Below, in pieces: positions 29,741 through 38,875 of a DNA stretch of 64,000 nucleotides. Position numbers and translations under genes: made by a program. The DNA comes from Psychrobacter sp. GP33 (GTDB lineage Bacteria > Pseudomonadota > Gammaproteobacteria > Pseudomonadales > Moraxellaceae): positions 62,001 through 126,000 of the forward strand of contig NZ_JACGYX010000004.1 of assembly GCF_014119005.1 (NCBI RefSeq). Direction: 5' to 3'. The notes beneath the pieces were generated by a model. The model ran no database searches. It was not told the DNA's origin and worked only from the letters and a program-made list of their open reading frames with translations. Every line of letters starts with the position of its first letter. The stretch's first letter is position 1.

Positions 29741-29773
29741 AAAAAATAGCGCCTATTATCATAAGCGCTATTT
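29741..29773 (-). terminator. Terminator after the aldehyde dehydrogenase
   Basis: Minus-strand stem AAATAGCGC / GCGCTATTT with a 12-base loop then a T-run; 58 bp past the dehydrogenase stop. Confidence 0.75.
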
Positions 29774-29831
29774 GAATAAGCTGTTTAGATGAAAAGTGAT
29801 ACCTAGCTAATCTGCTATTTTAATAGTTCAA

Positions 29832-31313
29832 TTATTTTAATAATAATGCCATGCCCTTTTTAAATAAGTCACCATAAGGTGGTAGTAGTAAATTCATACC
29901 ATTCAGCTTAGATTGCACAAACACAGGTTTAAGATGACTTAAACGCTCAAAGCCAGCTTTGCCGTGATACGCACCCATGCCTGAATGCCCAACCCCACCA
30001 AAGGGTAAATCATGCTGCGCTACGTGAACGATGACTTCATTGATACAGACGCCACCCGATACTGTCCGCGCCAGCACTTGTTCTATCTGCTGTTCATTAT
30101 TACCAAACACATATAATGCCAACGGACGCGGACGCTCATTGACAAAATCAATGGCATCATCAACTGTCTCATAATGAATCAGCGGTAAAATCGGGGCAAA
30201 AATTTCATTCTGCATGAGTTTGCTATCGGCATCAGGCTCAGTAACAATCACCGGAGTGAGCAATCGTGTCTCAGCATTAGCAACAATATCAGTCAGCGGA
30301 TGAATACTGTCTGCTGGCAACTCCTGTAGATAACCTTGCACGCGCTCAAATTGCTGATCATTAATGATATGGCTATAGTCTGGATTGTTGGCAATATTAG
30401 GATAATGCTGTTGTAGCCATGCTTTCGCTAGACTAATAAAGCGCACATGAGAATGACGTGGAATAAGGACGTAATCCGGCGCAATACAAGTTTGTCCAGC
30501 GTTCAAGGTTTTACCCATCATAATTCGATTGACCGCACTTTCTAAATGGGCGTCCTCTAACACAATTACTGGCGACTTGCCACCCAGCTCAAGGGTCACA
30601 GGCGTTAAGTTGGGCGCCGCTGCTGCCATTACTTTTTTACCAACCTCAGTTGAGCCGGTATATAACAGATGATCAAATGGCAGCTTGCTAAAGGCTTCTG
30701 CCATATCCACCTCACCAATCACCACACAGACCATATCGGCTGAAAAATAATGAGCGATGGCTTTAGCAAAGGCGTGCGCAAATTGCGGTGCTGCCTCGCT
30801 CATCTTAATCATCACCCGATTGCCTGCGGTTAACGCATCAATCATCGGTCCTATTGCCAAATATAATGGATAGTTCCACGGTACCATAATGCCCACCACA
30901 CCTAAGGGCTGCGGCTGAATTTCATTATGAGCAGGTAAATAAAGCGCGGAGATAGACGCACGGCGGGTTTTCATCCACGCTTTACCATGCTTTTTGGCAT
31001 GAGTAATACCGGTAAAGCTCGGGAATAATTCGGCAAACTGCGTCTCTGACACACTGCGGTGCCCAAAGTCCTCACTAATGGCTTTTGCTAACGCGTCTTG
31101 ATTGTCACTCAGCATTGCCTCTAAATTATCCAATTGGGTCTCACGCACTTTCCAATCCAATATAGGTTTGCTACGGCTTAGCGTTTGCAGACGAGAGAAC
31201 TGCGCTTGCAGTTGCGCCTTATCGGTCACTATCGTTATTGCCATATCAGTAACATTCATCGCTGCTGTTGCATTATGGTTGCGTTGCTGGTTGTCGTGTT
31301 GTTGATTATCCAT
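29832..31313 (-). CDS. Coniferyl-aldehyde-dehydrogenase-like aldehyde dehydrogenase
   Basis: NAD(P)+-dependent aldehyde dehydrogenase of 493 residues. Motifs are PWNYPLYLAIGPMIDALTAGN (cofactor site), TPVTLELGGKSPVIV with the general-base Glu, and NAGQTCIAPDYVLIP with the catalytic Cys. The AGQTCIAPDYVL form and C-terminal ending match the CalB/coniferyl aldehyde dehydrogenase branch, which acts on aromatic or aliphatic aldehydes; the real substrate is uncertain. The first ~25 residues are Gln/Asn-rich with internal ATGs and may be partly untranslated. It stands alone with its own terminator. Confidence 0.88.
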   Translation of the reverse strand: MDNQQHDNQQRNHNATAAMNVTDMAITIVTDKAQLQAQFSRLQTLSRSKPILDWKVRETQLDNLEAMLSDNQDALAKAISEDFGHRSVSETQFAELFPSFTGITHAKKHGKAWMKTRRASISALYLPAHNEIQPQPLGVVGIMVPWNYPLYLAIGPMIDALTAGNRVMIKMSEAAPQFAHAFAKAIAHYFSADMVCVVIGEVDMAEAFSKLPFDHLLYTGSTEVGKKVMAAAAPNLTPVTLELGGKSPVIVLEDAHLESAVNRIMMGKTLNAGQTCIAPDYVLIPRHSHVRFISLAKAWLQQHYPNIANNPDYSHIINDQQFERVQGYLQELPADSIHPLTDIVANAETRLLTPVIVTEPDADSKLMQNEIFAPILPLIHYETVDDAIDFVNERPRPLALYVFGNNEQQIEQVLARTVSGGVCINEVIVHVAQHDLPFGGVGHSGMGAYHGKAGFERLSHLKPVFVQSKLNGMNLLLPPYGDLFKKGMALLLK

Positions 31314-31699
31314 CTACTGGCTACCTATCATGAGTCATATTATTTTTAGTATCAGGGTTCGTTATCATGCTGTACTAGATTCGATTAGAACTATATCTAT
31401 GCTTTGTCTGTCAATGTAGCCTATTGATTCCTAAAAGAAAAGCGCGTTTAATATACCAATCGGTGTGTAAAACGTTAAGTAAGTGACAAAATAGACAGTA
31501 CTGTCAAAAATTTTAGCCATTTTTTTGGGCACGTTAACCCTATAATGCTTCTGAATGCTGCTATTAAAAGCTGCTACACTTATTCATTGTCAGCTTTTTT
31601 TCATCATGAAACTTTAAGTTTAATGATTTTAAATCGCCTGCGCCATCATCTTTCTATTTCTATATCCTACTTTCTACACAATAAGAAGACACCTTCCTC
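31314..31699. other. Divergent promoter spacer, 386 bp
   Basis: Spacer between the aldehyde dehydrogenase (minus) and lipB (plus). A TATAAT at about 31541-31546 is a candidate lipB -10; the -35 is not clear. No RNA gene or ORF seen. Confidence 0.4.
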
Positions 31700-32518
31700 A
31701 TGACACTCCATAGTAATGATACGCTGATAAGCGACACCCTTCTAAGCAAATCGCTAATAGCTGCCGATTATAATCCAACTCATGATGCCATGCTACAGCG
31801 AACTCTTGAGCGCATTGCCCTTAAAAAAGAGCAAGAACTGCGCACGCCTGACGAGCTGTGGATTGTCGATCATAACGATGTATATACGCTTGGGCAAGCA
31901 GGTAAAGAAGAGCATATCTTACGTCATACCAATACGCCGATTATAAAGACCGATCGCGGTGGACAAGTCACTTGGCATGGACATGGGCAACTGGTTATTT
32001 ACTGGCTGTTTGACTTGCATAGCTTGGGCTGGAGTGTGCGCCATCTGGTTTCTCATGCTGAACAAGCAATCGAAGATGTGGTTAATGACTGCTTAAAAAA
32101 TCATCCGTTAGCTATTACAACGAATATTAGCGCTCATGCGCGTCGTGATGCGCCCGGTGTTTATTTATATGCCAATCACGCTGGCAATATTGCTAATGAC
32201 GATATTGATAAAAGCAATAATAAGCCGACTAATAACGCCATCATGATTGGTAAAATTGCTTCATTAGGTTTTAAGATTAAGCACGGCTTTAGCTATCATG
32301 GCATCGCGCTTAATGTCGATTGTGATTTAGCTGCCTTTAATGCCATCAACCCGTGTGGCTATGCCGGTATGCAAATGCTACGCTTGTCCGATTTTACAGC
32401 GATGACTGCCAAGCTTACTGATGCCTTAAATTATGAGCAAGTGACGCAAAAACTCATTGATAATATCGCCCAACGTCATGCTGGATTAATTGAATTACGT
32501 GCCATTGCACCAAAATAA
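31700..32518 (+). CDS. lipB: Octanoyltransferase LipB
   Basis: Transfers octanoate from acyl carrier protein to lipoyl domains of 2-oxo acid dehydrogenases. Motifs: DRGGQVTWHGHGQLVIYW, MIGKIASLGFKIKHGFSYHGIALNV with the catalytic Lys, and FNAINPCGYAGMQM with the catalytic Cys. Between them is a non-family Asn/Asp-rich insert (NHAGNIANDDIDKSNNKPTNN), so length 272 is above the usual ~215-220. No lipA is next to it in the window. Confidence 0.93.
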   Translation: MTLHSNDTLISDTLLSKSLIAADYNPTHDAMLQRTLERIALKKEQELRTPDELWIVDHNDVYTLGQAGKEEHILRHTNTPIIKTDRGGQVTWHGHGQLVIYWLFDLHSLGWSVRHLVSHAEQAIEDVVNDCLKNHPLAITTNISAHARRDAPGVYLYANHAGNIANDDIDKSNNKPTNNAIMIGKIASLGFKIKHGFSYHGIALNVDCDLAAFNAINPCGYAGMQMLRLSDFTAMTAKLTDALNYEQVTQKLIDNIAQRHAGLIELRAIAPK

Positions 32519-32650
32519 TAGCCGTATTTTGAGTTGAAATTTAACTGCAACCTGACTGAAACTTAAATTGTCACGTACAATCGTTTGTCTAATTGTGCAT
32601 AATATCGTGCGCGCTTAGACTTAAGCAGAGCAAGAAAAAAATATTCAAAC

Positions 32651-32660
32651 TTGCTATACT
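32651..32660 (+). promoter_or_regulatory. Extended -10 promoter, candidate for ppa
   Basis: TTGCTATACT contains TGn-TATACT, an extended -10 form, about 110 bp upstream of ppa. The same ten bases occur at 33422 and 46265 on the same strand. No -35 match at 17-bp spacing. Confidence 0.45.
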
Positions 32661-32774
32661 CGCAAGCAGCACAAATTGAGTGCAGCGTCGACTCGCGATA
32701 TGAGCGTTGCTGCGCCAAAACTACCCTTTTATTTTTAACCCAGTAGCGATAACAAAAGCAATCAGGAGCACTTT

Positions 32775-33305
32775 ATGGCAGATTTTAATAAAATTCTAGA
32801 CGCAGGCGATGTTGATGGCGGCATTATTAACGTGGTTGTTGAAATCCCAACCGGTAGCAGCCATAAGATCGAATGGAATCGCGACTTAGCCGTATTTGAG
32901 CTTGACCGTATTGACCCACAGATTTTTGCCAAACCTTGCAACTATGGTTTTATTCCACAAACGCTTGACGAAGATGGCGACGAATTAGACGCACTTATTA
33001 TCACTGAATATCCTTTGACTACTGGCATCTTCTTAAAAGCCAAAGTAATTGGCGTGATGAAGTTTGTTGATGATGGTGAAGTTGATGACAAAATCGTTGT
33101 GGTACCAGCCGATGACCGTAACAACGGTAATGCTTATAACAGCTTAGAAGACTTGCCAAAACAGCTTATCAACCAATTACAGTTCCACTTTAGCCACTAT
33201 AAAGACTTGAAAAAAGCAGGCACAACTGTGGTTGAATCATGGGGCGATGTTGCAGAAGCCAAAGAAGTGATCAAAGAATCTATCCAACGCTGGAAAGATA
33301 AATAG
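32775..33305 (+). CDS. ppa: Inorganic pyrophosphatase
   Basis: Hydrolyses pyrophosphate to phosphate, pulling biosynthetic reactions forward; soluble cytoplasmic family I enzyme. The 176-residue product shows the family pattern VVEIPTGSSHKIEW, then CNYGFIPQTLDEDGDELDALI with the metal-binding aspartates, and VVPADDRN. ATG 32775 has AGGAG seven bases upstream. A terminator follows. Confidence 0.97.
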   Translation: MADFNKILDAGDVDGGIINVVVEIPTGSSHKIEWNRDLAVFELDRIDPQIFAKPCNYGFIPQTLDEDGDELDALIITEYPLTTGIFLKAKVIGVMKFVDDGEVDDKIVVVPADDRNNGNAYNSLEDLPKQLINQLQFHFSHYKDLKKAGTTVVESWGDVAEAKEVIKESIQRWKDK

Positions 33306-33344
33306 GTTTTAGTATTTTTAGTAATACCTAATTTTGCAGTATAT

Positions 33345-33377
33345 ATGCCGCAGTCATGATGATTGCGGTATTTTTTT
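33345..33377 (+). terminator. Terminator after ppa
   Basis: Stem ATGCCGCA / TGCGGTAT (one G-U pair) followed by seven T, 40 bp past the ppa stop. Confidence 0.8.
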
Positions 33378-33421
33378 GGCTGAGATTTATGACTATCTCT
33401 CTACAGATTACTGAGACAAAG

Positions 33422-33431
33422 TTGCTATACT
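33422..33431 (+). promoter_or_regulatory. Extended -10 promoter, candidate for the next gene
   Basis: TTGCTATACT preceded by GACAAAG; about 120 bp upstream of the ATG at 33550. Flanks resemble the copy at 46265 (GACAAAA before it, AA after it). Confidence 0.45.
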
Positions 33432-33549
33432 AACTTTTATTCTCGTGGTTATATCCCTATTATTGCGCTTATTACTATCAAACTATCCACCAAACTAACC
33501 CTCAAAAGACAAGCCCTTCTAAACATAAAAATTGTCATCAAGGACTGCC

Positions 33550-34014
33550 ATGTTTAACTCTGATCCCAGCTCAAAACCTATTAAGGTAAAACTGCCAAAA
33601 ACGGTCATTATGATGGTCGAAAAAGGCAATATTGTCATGGCAATCAAAACCCTAGTGGCAGAAGAAAGTATCAGTATGGATGCCGCCAAAGAACGTATCG
33701 ACGCTTATGAGACCGAATTTAAGGCTAAGCAGCAACAAAAACTCAATGCCATTGCCAATAAACAAGGAATTCCCACAGAAGCGCTAACTTTTGATGGAGA
33801 ACAGGCTCGCGAAGAGATACCAGTCCTAATCAAAGACCGTGTAAAATCAACCCCAGACCAACAAAGTTTTAAAACATTACAACGTGGACTTGACAGTAAG
33901 CTTAATGAATTGGGCTATAACAAACCGCTCGTTCCTTATTGGTTGAAGCGGATTTTCGTTATTATTATTATCATGGCAGGACTGTTTTGGATATTGCGGC
34001 GGGTATTTGGTTAG
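33550..34014 (+). CDS. Hypothetical protein with a C-terminal membrane anchor
   Basis: 154-residue protein. I chose ATG 33550 because AAGGA lies five bases upstream; the frame is open to a TTG at 33532. The soluble part is charged and mostly helical, with a coiled-coil-like segment (AKERIDAYETEFKAKQQQKLNAIAN). A single membrane segment sits at the very C-terminus (about 133-150: IFVIIIIMAGLFWIL), followed by RRVFG, so it is probably a tail-anchored protein facing the cytoplasm. I recognise no family. It is 80 bp upstream of the DUF1622 gene in the same direction. Confidence 0.7.
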   Translation: MFNSDPSSKPIKVKLPKTVIMMVEKGNIVMAIKTLVAEESISMDAAKERIDAYETEFKAKQQQKLNAIANKQGIPTEALTFDGEQAREEIPVLIKDRVKSTPDQQSFKTLQRGLDSKLNELGYNKPLVPYWLKRIFVIIIIMAGLFWILRRVFG

Positions 34015-34094
34015 GCAGTCATCCAGCTTACCTAATCAATATTAATGTTAACCGGCTATCTAAATAGTGAGCTCGCTAACTAAGGATAAGTATT

Positions 34095-34508
34095 TTGATA
34101 GAACAATTAGCGCATTATATTGATATCATTGCCAAAACTATTGAGTTTATTGGTGTGATCATTATGGTGGCAGGGTTGCTGTTTGCCGTCTACTTAGCTG
34201 TTAGATCCATTCATAATTTTACTCATAACACTTATCTTGAAATTAGACAAGCCGTTGGTAAGTCGATCCTATTAGGTCTTGAGGTACTGATTGCCGCCGA
34301 TATTATGGCTACTGTGGTTACAACCCCTACCTTGCGTGACGTACTGATATTAGGTTTCATTGTCTTGATTCGCACTTTTTTAAGTCTGTCCTTACAAGTA
34401 GAGTTAGAAGGTCGCTTTCCTTGGCAAAATAAAAATACCACGCTTGAAAATACCGTCTCTAAAAATATGATGTCTGACAAAATAATGTCCGAGAAAACAT
34501 TACCATAG
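34095..34508 (+). CDS. DUF1622 family membrane protein
   Basis: 137-residue inner-membrane protein with three hydrophobic segments (about 16-38, 58-75, 86-103). The sequence LEIRQAVGKSILLGLEVLIAADIMATV and ILGFIVLIRTFLSLSLQVELEGR are typical of DUF1622, a family of unknown function. The start is TTG 34095, with AAGGATAAG upstream; no ATG precedes the conserved region. The C-terminal tail (after RFPWQ) is polar and Met-rich. Confidence 0.8.
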   Translation: MIEQLAHYIDIIAKTIEFIGVIIMVAGLLFAVYLAVRSIHNFTHNTYLEIRQAVGKSILLGLEVLIAADIMATVVTTPTLRDVLILGFIVLIRTFLSLSLQVELEGRFPWQNKNTTLENTVSKNMMSDKIMSEKTLP

Positions 34509-34590
34509 AAAACACTACCTAAGAAAAAGTACCCGCAACCTCTAATAACTCTTTTTAATATATCAACTATTTTGTAAATCTCACAGGATT

Positions 34591-35478
34591 CTAATGAAGC
34601 TCTCCAGGGATAATTCTAGCAAAGGCACGTTGGGCTAGGTTTGGTTTAGAGTCAGTAGTCTGCGCAGCCGTTGAGCTTGGGAAAATACGATAGCCTATGG
34701 ACTGGACACTGACGTTAAACGCTGGTACTAAGGCGTAACTTGCCGATGCAAATTTCCCCATATTACTGGCAATGCTGTTTGGCTGTTTGACAATGGCTTT
34801 TGCTACCATTAATGCTGCTTCATCTGGCATAAGCGCTGGCATATAACGGTACAGCTTGGTTGGGGCAATCATCGGCGTACGCACTAAAGGCATAAAGATA
34901 TTGGTTACAGTAATATTATCGCCTTTTACTTCGGCCGCCAAACAGCGACTAAACGCATCCAATGCTGATTTTGATGCCACATAAGCGGCAAAACGCGGAC
35001 TATTTGCTAGTACACCAATAGATGAGATATTAATAATTTGTCCGGATTTCCTAGCAATCATGGTCGGTAGAAAGCCAAGAATGATTTTGACTGCACCAAA
35101 ATAATTAATATCCATGGTGCGCTCAAAATCATGAAAGCGATTGACAGATTCATGAACTGAGCGTCGAATTGAACGACCGGCGTTATTGACCAAAACGTCA
35201 ATATGATCAAAATCAGCAATGATTTGCGCGGTGATTTTTTCAATATTATCCATATCGGTGAGGTCACAAGGATAGTAGCTTGCCTTACCGCCTTTTGCCT
35301 CAATAATTTCCTTCACCAGTTTTAATTTTTCTTCCGTACGGGCTAACAAGATGACGTGCGCCCCACAGTCACTAAGCAAGTATGCAGTACGCTCGCCGAT
35401 GCCACTTGATGCTCCTGTAATCAGGATATTCTTGCCGTTAACCACTTTAGTAATTGCTGCTTTTGAAGGATTAGCCAT
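34591..35478 (-). CDS. Short-chain dehydrogenase/reductase
   Basis: NAD(P)-dependent oxidoreductase of the SDR family, 295 residues. Motifs: ITGASSGIGERTAYLL (nucleotide-binding TGxxxGIG), LVNNAGRSIRRSV (NNAG), ISSIG and the YVASKSALDAF catalytic YxxxK. The NNAGRSIRRSVHESVNRFHDFERTMDINYFGA region resembles proteins annotated as acyl-CoA-reductase-like or DltE-like SDRs, so a lipid-linked substrate is possible but not shown. ATG 35478 has AAGG upstream. It converges on the DUF1622 gene. Confidence 0.85.
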   Translation of the reverse strand: MANPSKAAITKVVNGKNILITGASSGIGERTAYLLSDCGAHVILLARTEEKLKLVKEIIEAKGGKASYYPCDLTDMDNIEKITAQIIADFDHIDVLVNNAGRSIRRSVHESVNRFHDFERTMDINYFGAVKIILGFLPTMIARKSGQIINISSIGVLANSPRFAAYVASKSALDAFSRCLAAEVKGDNITVTNIFMPLVRTPMIAPTKLYRYMPALMPDEAALMVAKAIVKQPNSIASNMGKFASASYALVPAFNVSVQSIGYRIFPSSTAAQTTDSKPNLAQRAFARIIPGELH

Positions 35479-35649
35479 AAAACGCCCTTATTAATTATTA
35501 TCCGTCCATTAAATCTAGCACAATTGTTCGATATTTTTCTCAGTTCAATATAACAAAAATGAAGAGTCAGTACTTAGCTAAATGGCGGATAATCATCAAA
35601 GCGTTGCTATATGAGTGCTATTAGTGGATTAGAGGTTTGTTAATACGCG

Positions 35650-36612
35650 TTATTCATGGGCGGTTAAAAACGTCTCCACCACCCGAAACTGACCAGCGGT
35701 ACTTTCTTCACCATACATGGCTTGGCGAAAGGCGTTAGAGTTGGGAATTCCTGTGGTATACCAAGCGATATGCTTGCGGGCAATTCGGCAGCCAGAATAC
35801 TCTCCATAAAATTCGTATAATTCTTGGAGATGGGTAAGCACGATGGCTTTAATTTCGCGAACGGTTGGCGCAGGCAACGTTTCACCAGTCTGCAAAAAGT
35901 GTCTGATATCGCGAAATAACCACGGCTGCCCTTGTGCTGCGCGTCCTATCATCACAGCATCACAACCCGTCATTTCGTAGACACGTTGGGCTTTTTGCGC
36001 GCTATCTATATCACCATTAGCAATCACAGGAATATTAATGCTTTCTTTAACCTCACGAATTAAGTCGTACCGAGCATCGCCAGTATACATATCCTCACGA
36101 GTGCGACCATGAATAGCAATGGCAGCAATGCCGGCTTGCTCAGCTCGGCGCGCCACCCGTAAAATATTTTCGCGTCCATTTTCATAACCCAGCCGCGTTT
36201 TAAGTGTCACTGGCGCATCTACGGCATTAACCGCCGCATCAAGCAGCCGCGCAACCAAATCCTCATCTTGTAGTAACGCTGAACCTGCCAGCTTACGGCA
36301 GACCTTTTTCACTGGACAGCCCATATTGATGTCAATAATTTGTGCGCCATTGTCAATCTGGTAGCGGGCAGCTTGCGCTAATTTATCTGGCTCAGCGCCT
36401 GCTATTTGTGCAGAAATAGGCGCAATTTCATTATCAAAATTCGCCCGATACAAGGATTTTTTGCGTGCATATAGAGCGGTATCAGCAATTATCATCTCGC
36501 TGACGGCGTGACCTGCGCCAAAAGATTTACACAATCTGCGAAAGGGATTATCCGTCACCCCTGCCATAGGCGCAACAATAAGACGGTTTTCAATCGTCAA
36601 ACCGCCAATCAT
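35650..36612 (-). CDS. dusB: tRNA-dihydrouridine synthase B
   Basis: FMN enzyme that reduces specific uridines in tRNA to dihydrouridine. Core motifs: NRLIVAPMAGVTDNPFRRLC, IDINMGCPVKKVCRKLAGSALL with the catalytic Cys of NMGCP, and ANGDIDSAQKAQ. The frame is open to ATG 36693 (347 residues). I prefer ATG 36612 (MIGGLTIENR), which gives 320 residues, the usual DusB length, and matches the E. coli N-terminus; neither start has a good ribosome-binding site. In E. coli dusB precedes fis; no fis is here. The upstream ATG abuts the betT-type gene's terminator. Confidence 0.9.
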   Translation of the reverse strand: MIGGLTIENRLIVAPMAGVTDNPFRRLCKSFGAGHAVSEMIIADTALYARKKSLYRANFDNEIAPISAQIAGAEPDKLAQAARYQIDNGAQIIDINMGCPVKKVCRKLAGSALLQDEDLVARLLDAAVNAVDAPVTLKTRLGYENGRENILRVARRAEQAGIAAIAIHGRTREDMYTGDARYDLIREVKESINIPVIANGDIDSAQKAQRVYEMTGCDAVMIGRAAQGQPWLFRDIRHFLQTGETLPAPTVREIKAIVLTHLQELYEFYGEYSGCRIARKHIAWYTTGIPNSNAFRQAMYGEESTAGQFRVVETFLTAHE

Positions 36613-36693
36613 TAACGGCTGTAATAATGGGTGGTCATTATCTGACAGAGGTTTAGATTCAATAGAGTCATGTAAAAAAAGAGTAGTAGGCAT

Positions 36694-36730
36694 AAAAAAA
36701 CGGCTTGATTTATCATAAAAACAAGCCGTT
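36694..36730 (-). terminator. Terminator of the BCCT transporter gene, touching dusB
   Basis: Minus-strand stem AACGGCTTG / CAAGCCGTT, 14-base loop, then seven T ending directly at the possible dusB ATG at 36693. Confidence 0.85.
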
Positions 36731-36782
36731 ATTCTAAGCGTTCACACATATATTGCAAGTCATTAACTTCGACTAAAAAGAT

Positions 36783-36817
36783 AATAAGCTTATTAATTAA
36801 ATCATTAATAAGCTTAT
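36783..36817. repeat. Perfect 15-bp inverted repeat
   Basis: AATAAGCTTATTAAT and its exact reverse complement ATTAATAAGCTTATT, separated by 5 bases (TAAATC overlap region), just after the transporter stop. AT-rich; each arm is itself nearly palindromic around AAGCTT. It may add to termination. Confidence 0.7.
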
Positions 36818-36826
36818 TACGATTAA

Positions 36827-38875
36827 TTATTTATCAAATACACTTCCTTGCTCAAGGGTGATATCGTCATCATGCTCTTGCATTCGCCATGGCAAAATAT
36901 TTGGTGAGATATTAACAAAGTATAAATATTTCTCAAACTGGTCAATAATATCATTAATAATCGCTTCTGAATGGTAGCCATACAAATCATAAGTTTGACC
37001 ACCACGGCGCAGATAAACTTCAGCACGATGATCATGCTGTTGCGGCAATGTATCAGCACCCTCTTCAGTATAATAATCGGGAGCATCATATTCAGATAAA
37101 CGCACTTCATACCAAAACTCAACATCATTACCGCGTTGCAATTCGAGCACCACGCGATTATTAATCTCATCATAATTTACATCAGTGGTCCAACCGGTTT
37201 CAGCGAATTTCTCGGACACTTCAATCATCGAGGTCATCACTACCTCTTTGATATAATTGAGCACTTGATCACGCGTTGGCTGATTGGTGATATAGTCGAT
37301 GCGGTCGCGCCATGCGGATGGCTTGAGCAGATGTGGTGGCAAATGATTGTCTTTATATAAACTTTTATTACGGTGCCCTTCAATTCGTAGCGCTCGCCAC
37401 ATGCCAAACATCGAAATCAGCATAATAATCGCAAAAGGCAATGCGCTAACAATGGCTGCCGTTTGCAATGCCGTTAAACCACCTGCTAATAATAATGCTG
37501 CTGCCACTGCACCTTCTGTCACCACCCAAAACGTACGCTGCCACCACGGGGTATCACTGCGACCACCCGCTGCCAGCGAATCAATCACTAACGAGCCCGA
37601 GTCTGATGAAGTGACAAAAAAGGTAATGATTAATAATACCGTCAATGACGATACAAACTCAGTAAAAGGTAGGTTTTCTAATAACTTAAACAACGCGATC
37701 GCTTGATTATTCTGCACTTCATCGATTAATGACGTATAACCATCCACCATAATCATGTGCAGCGCCGTATCACCAAACACTGAGAACCAAAAGAAGGTAA
37801 AGAGAGTTGGTACCAACATCACACCCAATACAAACTCACGAATGGTACGACCACGGCTAATTTTTGCAATAAATAGACCTACAAAAGGTGCCCACGCAAT
37901 CGTCCAGGCAAAAATAAACAGCGTCCAATTACCAATCCAATCGCTATTTTCATAAGCCTGTAAACTAAAGGTACGCTCAACAATATTACCTAAATAACTG
38001 CCAGTATTTTCCATAAAGGCATTTAAAATAAATATAGTCGGACCCACGATAAATACGAACAGCATGAGCCCAGTTGCTAATACCATATTCAATATAGACA
38101 ACCGCTTTACGCCTTTATCCATACCCGCCAGCACCGACATCAGTGCCGCTGCAGTGACTACAATAATAGCGATAACCTGAACCGTAGTACTTATAGGAAT
38201 TAAGTCAGGTAACAGATAATGAAGACCGGCATTAATTTGCGATACCGACAATCCTAAACTGGTCGCAATACCAAACATCGTACCCACAATCGCAAACACA
38301 TCCACCGTATGCCCAATTGGACCGTAAATTTTATCGCCAATTAACGGATACAGCGTTGAGCGCATAGATAGCGGCAAACCATGACGAAATGAGAAATAGG
38401 CGAGTGAAACACCAACGACCGCATAAATCGCCCAAATATGAAAACCCCAATGGAAATAAGCAATCTGCATCGCCTCTTTTGCCGCCTCAATCGTCTGCGG
38501 ACTGGACAGTGGCGGACTGGCAAAATGAATCACCGGCTCTGCCACTCCATAAAATAATAAGGCAATGCCATATCCGGCTGAAAACAGCATCGCGAACCAT
38601 TCTAGGAACTTGTATTCTGCCTCACCATGATCGGGTCCCAGCTTAATACTGCCATAAGAAGAAAACGCTAATACGATGATAAACATCAAAAATATTGATA
38701 CCACCAGCATATAGAACCAACCAAAGGTCTCCGTGGTAAAGTTCAATACACTACTAAATAGCTCGCCAGCCGATTCAGGATTCATCGCGGTACCGATCAC
38801 TAATAACAACATAATCACGGCAGCGGGTATAAATACCGGCAATAAAATAGTAGAACGAGGTAACTTACTTTTCAT
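36827..38875 (-). CDS. BCCT family transporter (BetT-like)
   Basis: Inner-membrane uptake carrier for betaine, choline or carnitine. The 682-residue protein has twelve membrane segments, the family motif around WGFHIWAIYAVVGVSLAYFSFRHGLP, and GNWTLFIFAWTIAWAPFVGLFIAKISRGR. After the last helix (near 480) there is a cytoplasmic domain of about 190 residues with LLKPSAWRDRIDYITNQPTRDQVLNYIKEVV, as in the proton-coupled choline carriers BetT/BetU, where it senses osmolarity. No betAB or betI lies next to it. ATG 38875. It pairs functionally with the ABC osmolyte system at 26676-29595. Confidence 0.9.
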   Translation of the reverse strand: MKSKLPRSTILLPVFIPAAVIMLLLVIGTAMNPESAGELFSSVLNFTTETFGWFYMLVVSIFLMFIIVLAFSSYGSIKLGPDHGEAEYKFLEWFAMLFSAGYGIALLFYGVAEPVIHFASPPLSSPQTIEAAKEAMQIAYFHWGFHIWAIYAVVGVSLAYFSFRHGLPLSMRSTLYPLIGDKIYGPIGHTVDVFAIVGTMFGIATSLGLSVSQINAGLHYLLPDLIPISTTVQVIAIIVVTAAALMSVLAGMDKGVKRLSILNMVLATGLMLFVFIVGPTIFILNAFMENTGSYLGNIVERTFSLQAYENSDWIGNWTLFIFAWTIAWAPFVGLFIAKISRGRTIREFVLGVMLVPTLFTFFWFSVFGDTALHMIMVDGYTSLIDEVQNNQAIALFKLLENLPFTEFVSSLTVLLIITFFVTSSDSGSLVIDSLAAGGRSDTPWWQRTFWVVTEGAVAAALLLAGGLTALQTAAIVSALPFAIIMLISMFGMWRALRIEGHRNKSLYKDNHLPPHLLKPSAWRDRIDYITNQPTRDQVLNYIKEVVMTSMIEVSEKFAETGWTTDVNYDEINNRVVLELQRGNDVEFWYEVRLSEYDAPDYYTEEGADTLPQQHDHRAEVYLRRGGQTYDLYGYHSEAIINDIIDQFEKYLYFVNISPNILPWRMQEHDDDITLEQGSVFDK

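Noticed and set aside
36823-37173. Minus-strand frame inside the 3' end of the BCCT gene
   Set aside because: Out-of-frame overlap with a strong family match; Met/Ile/Cys-rich nonsense composition.
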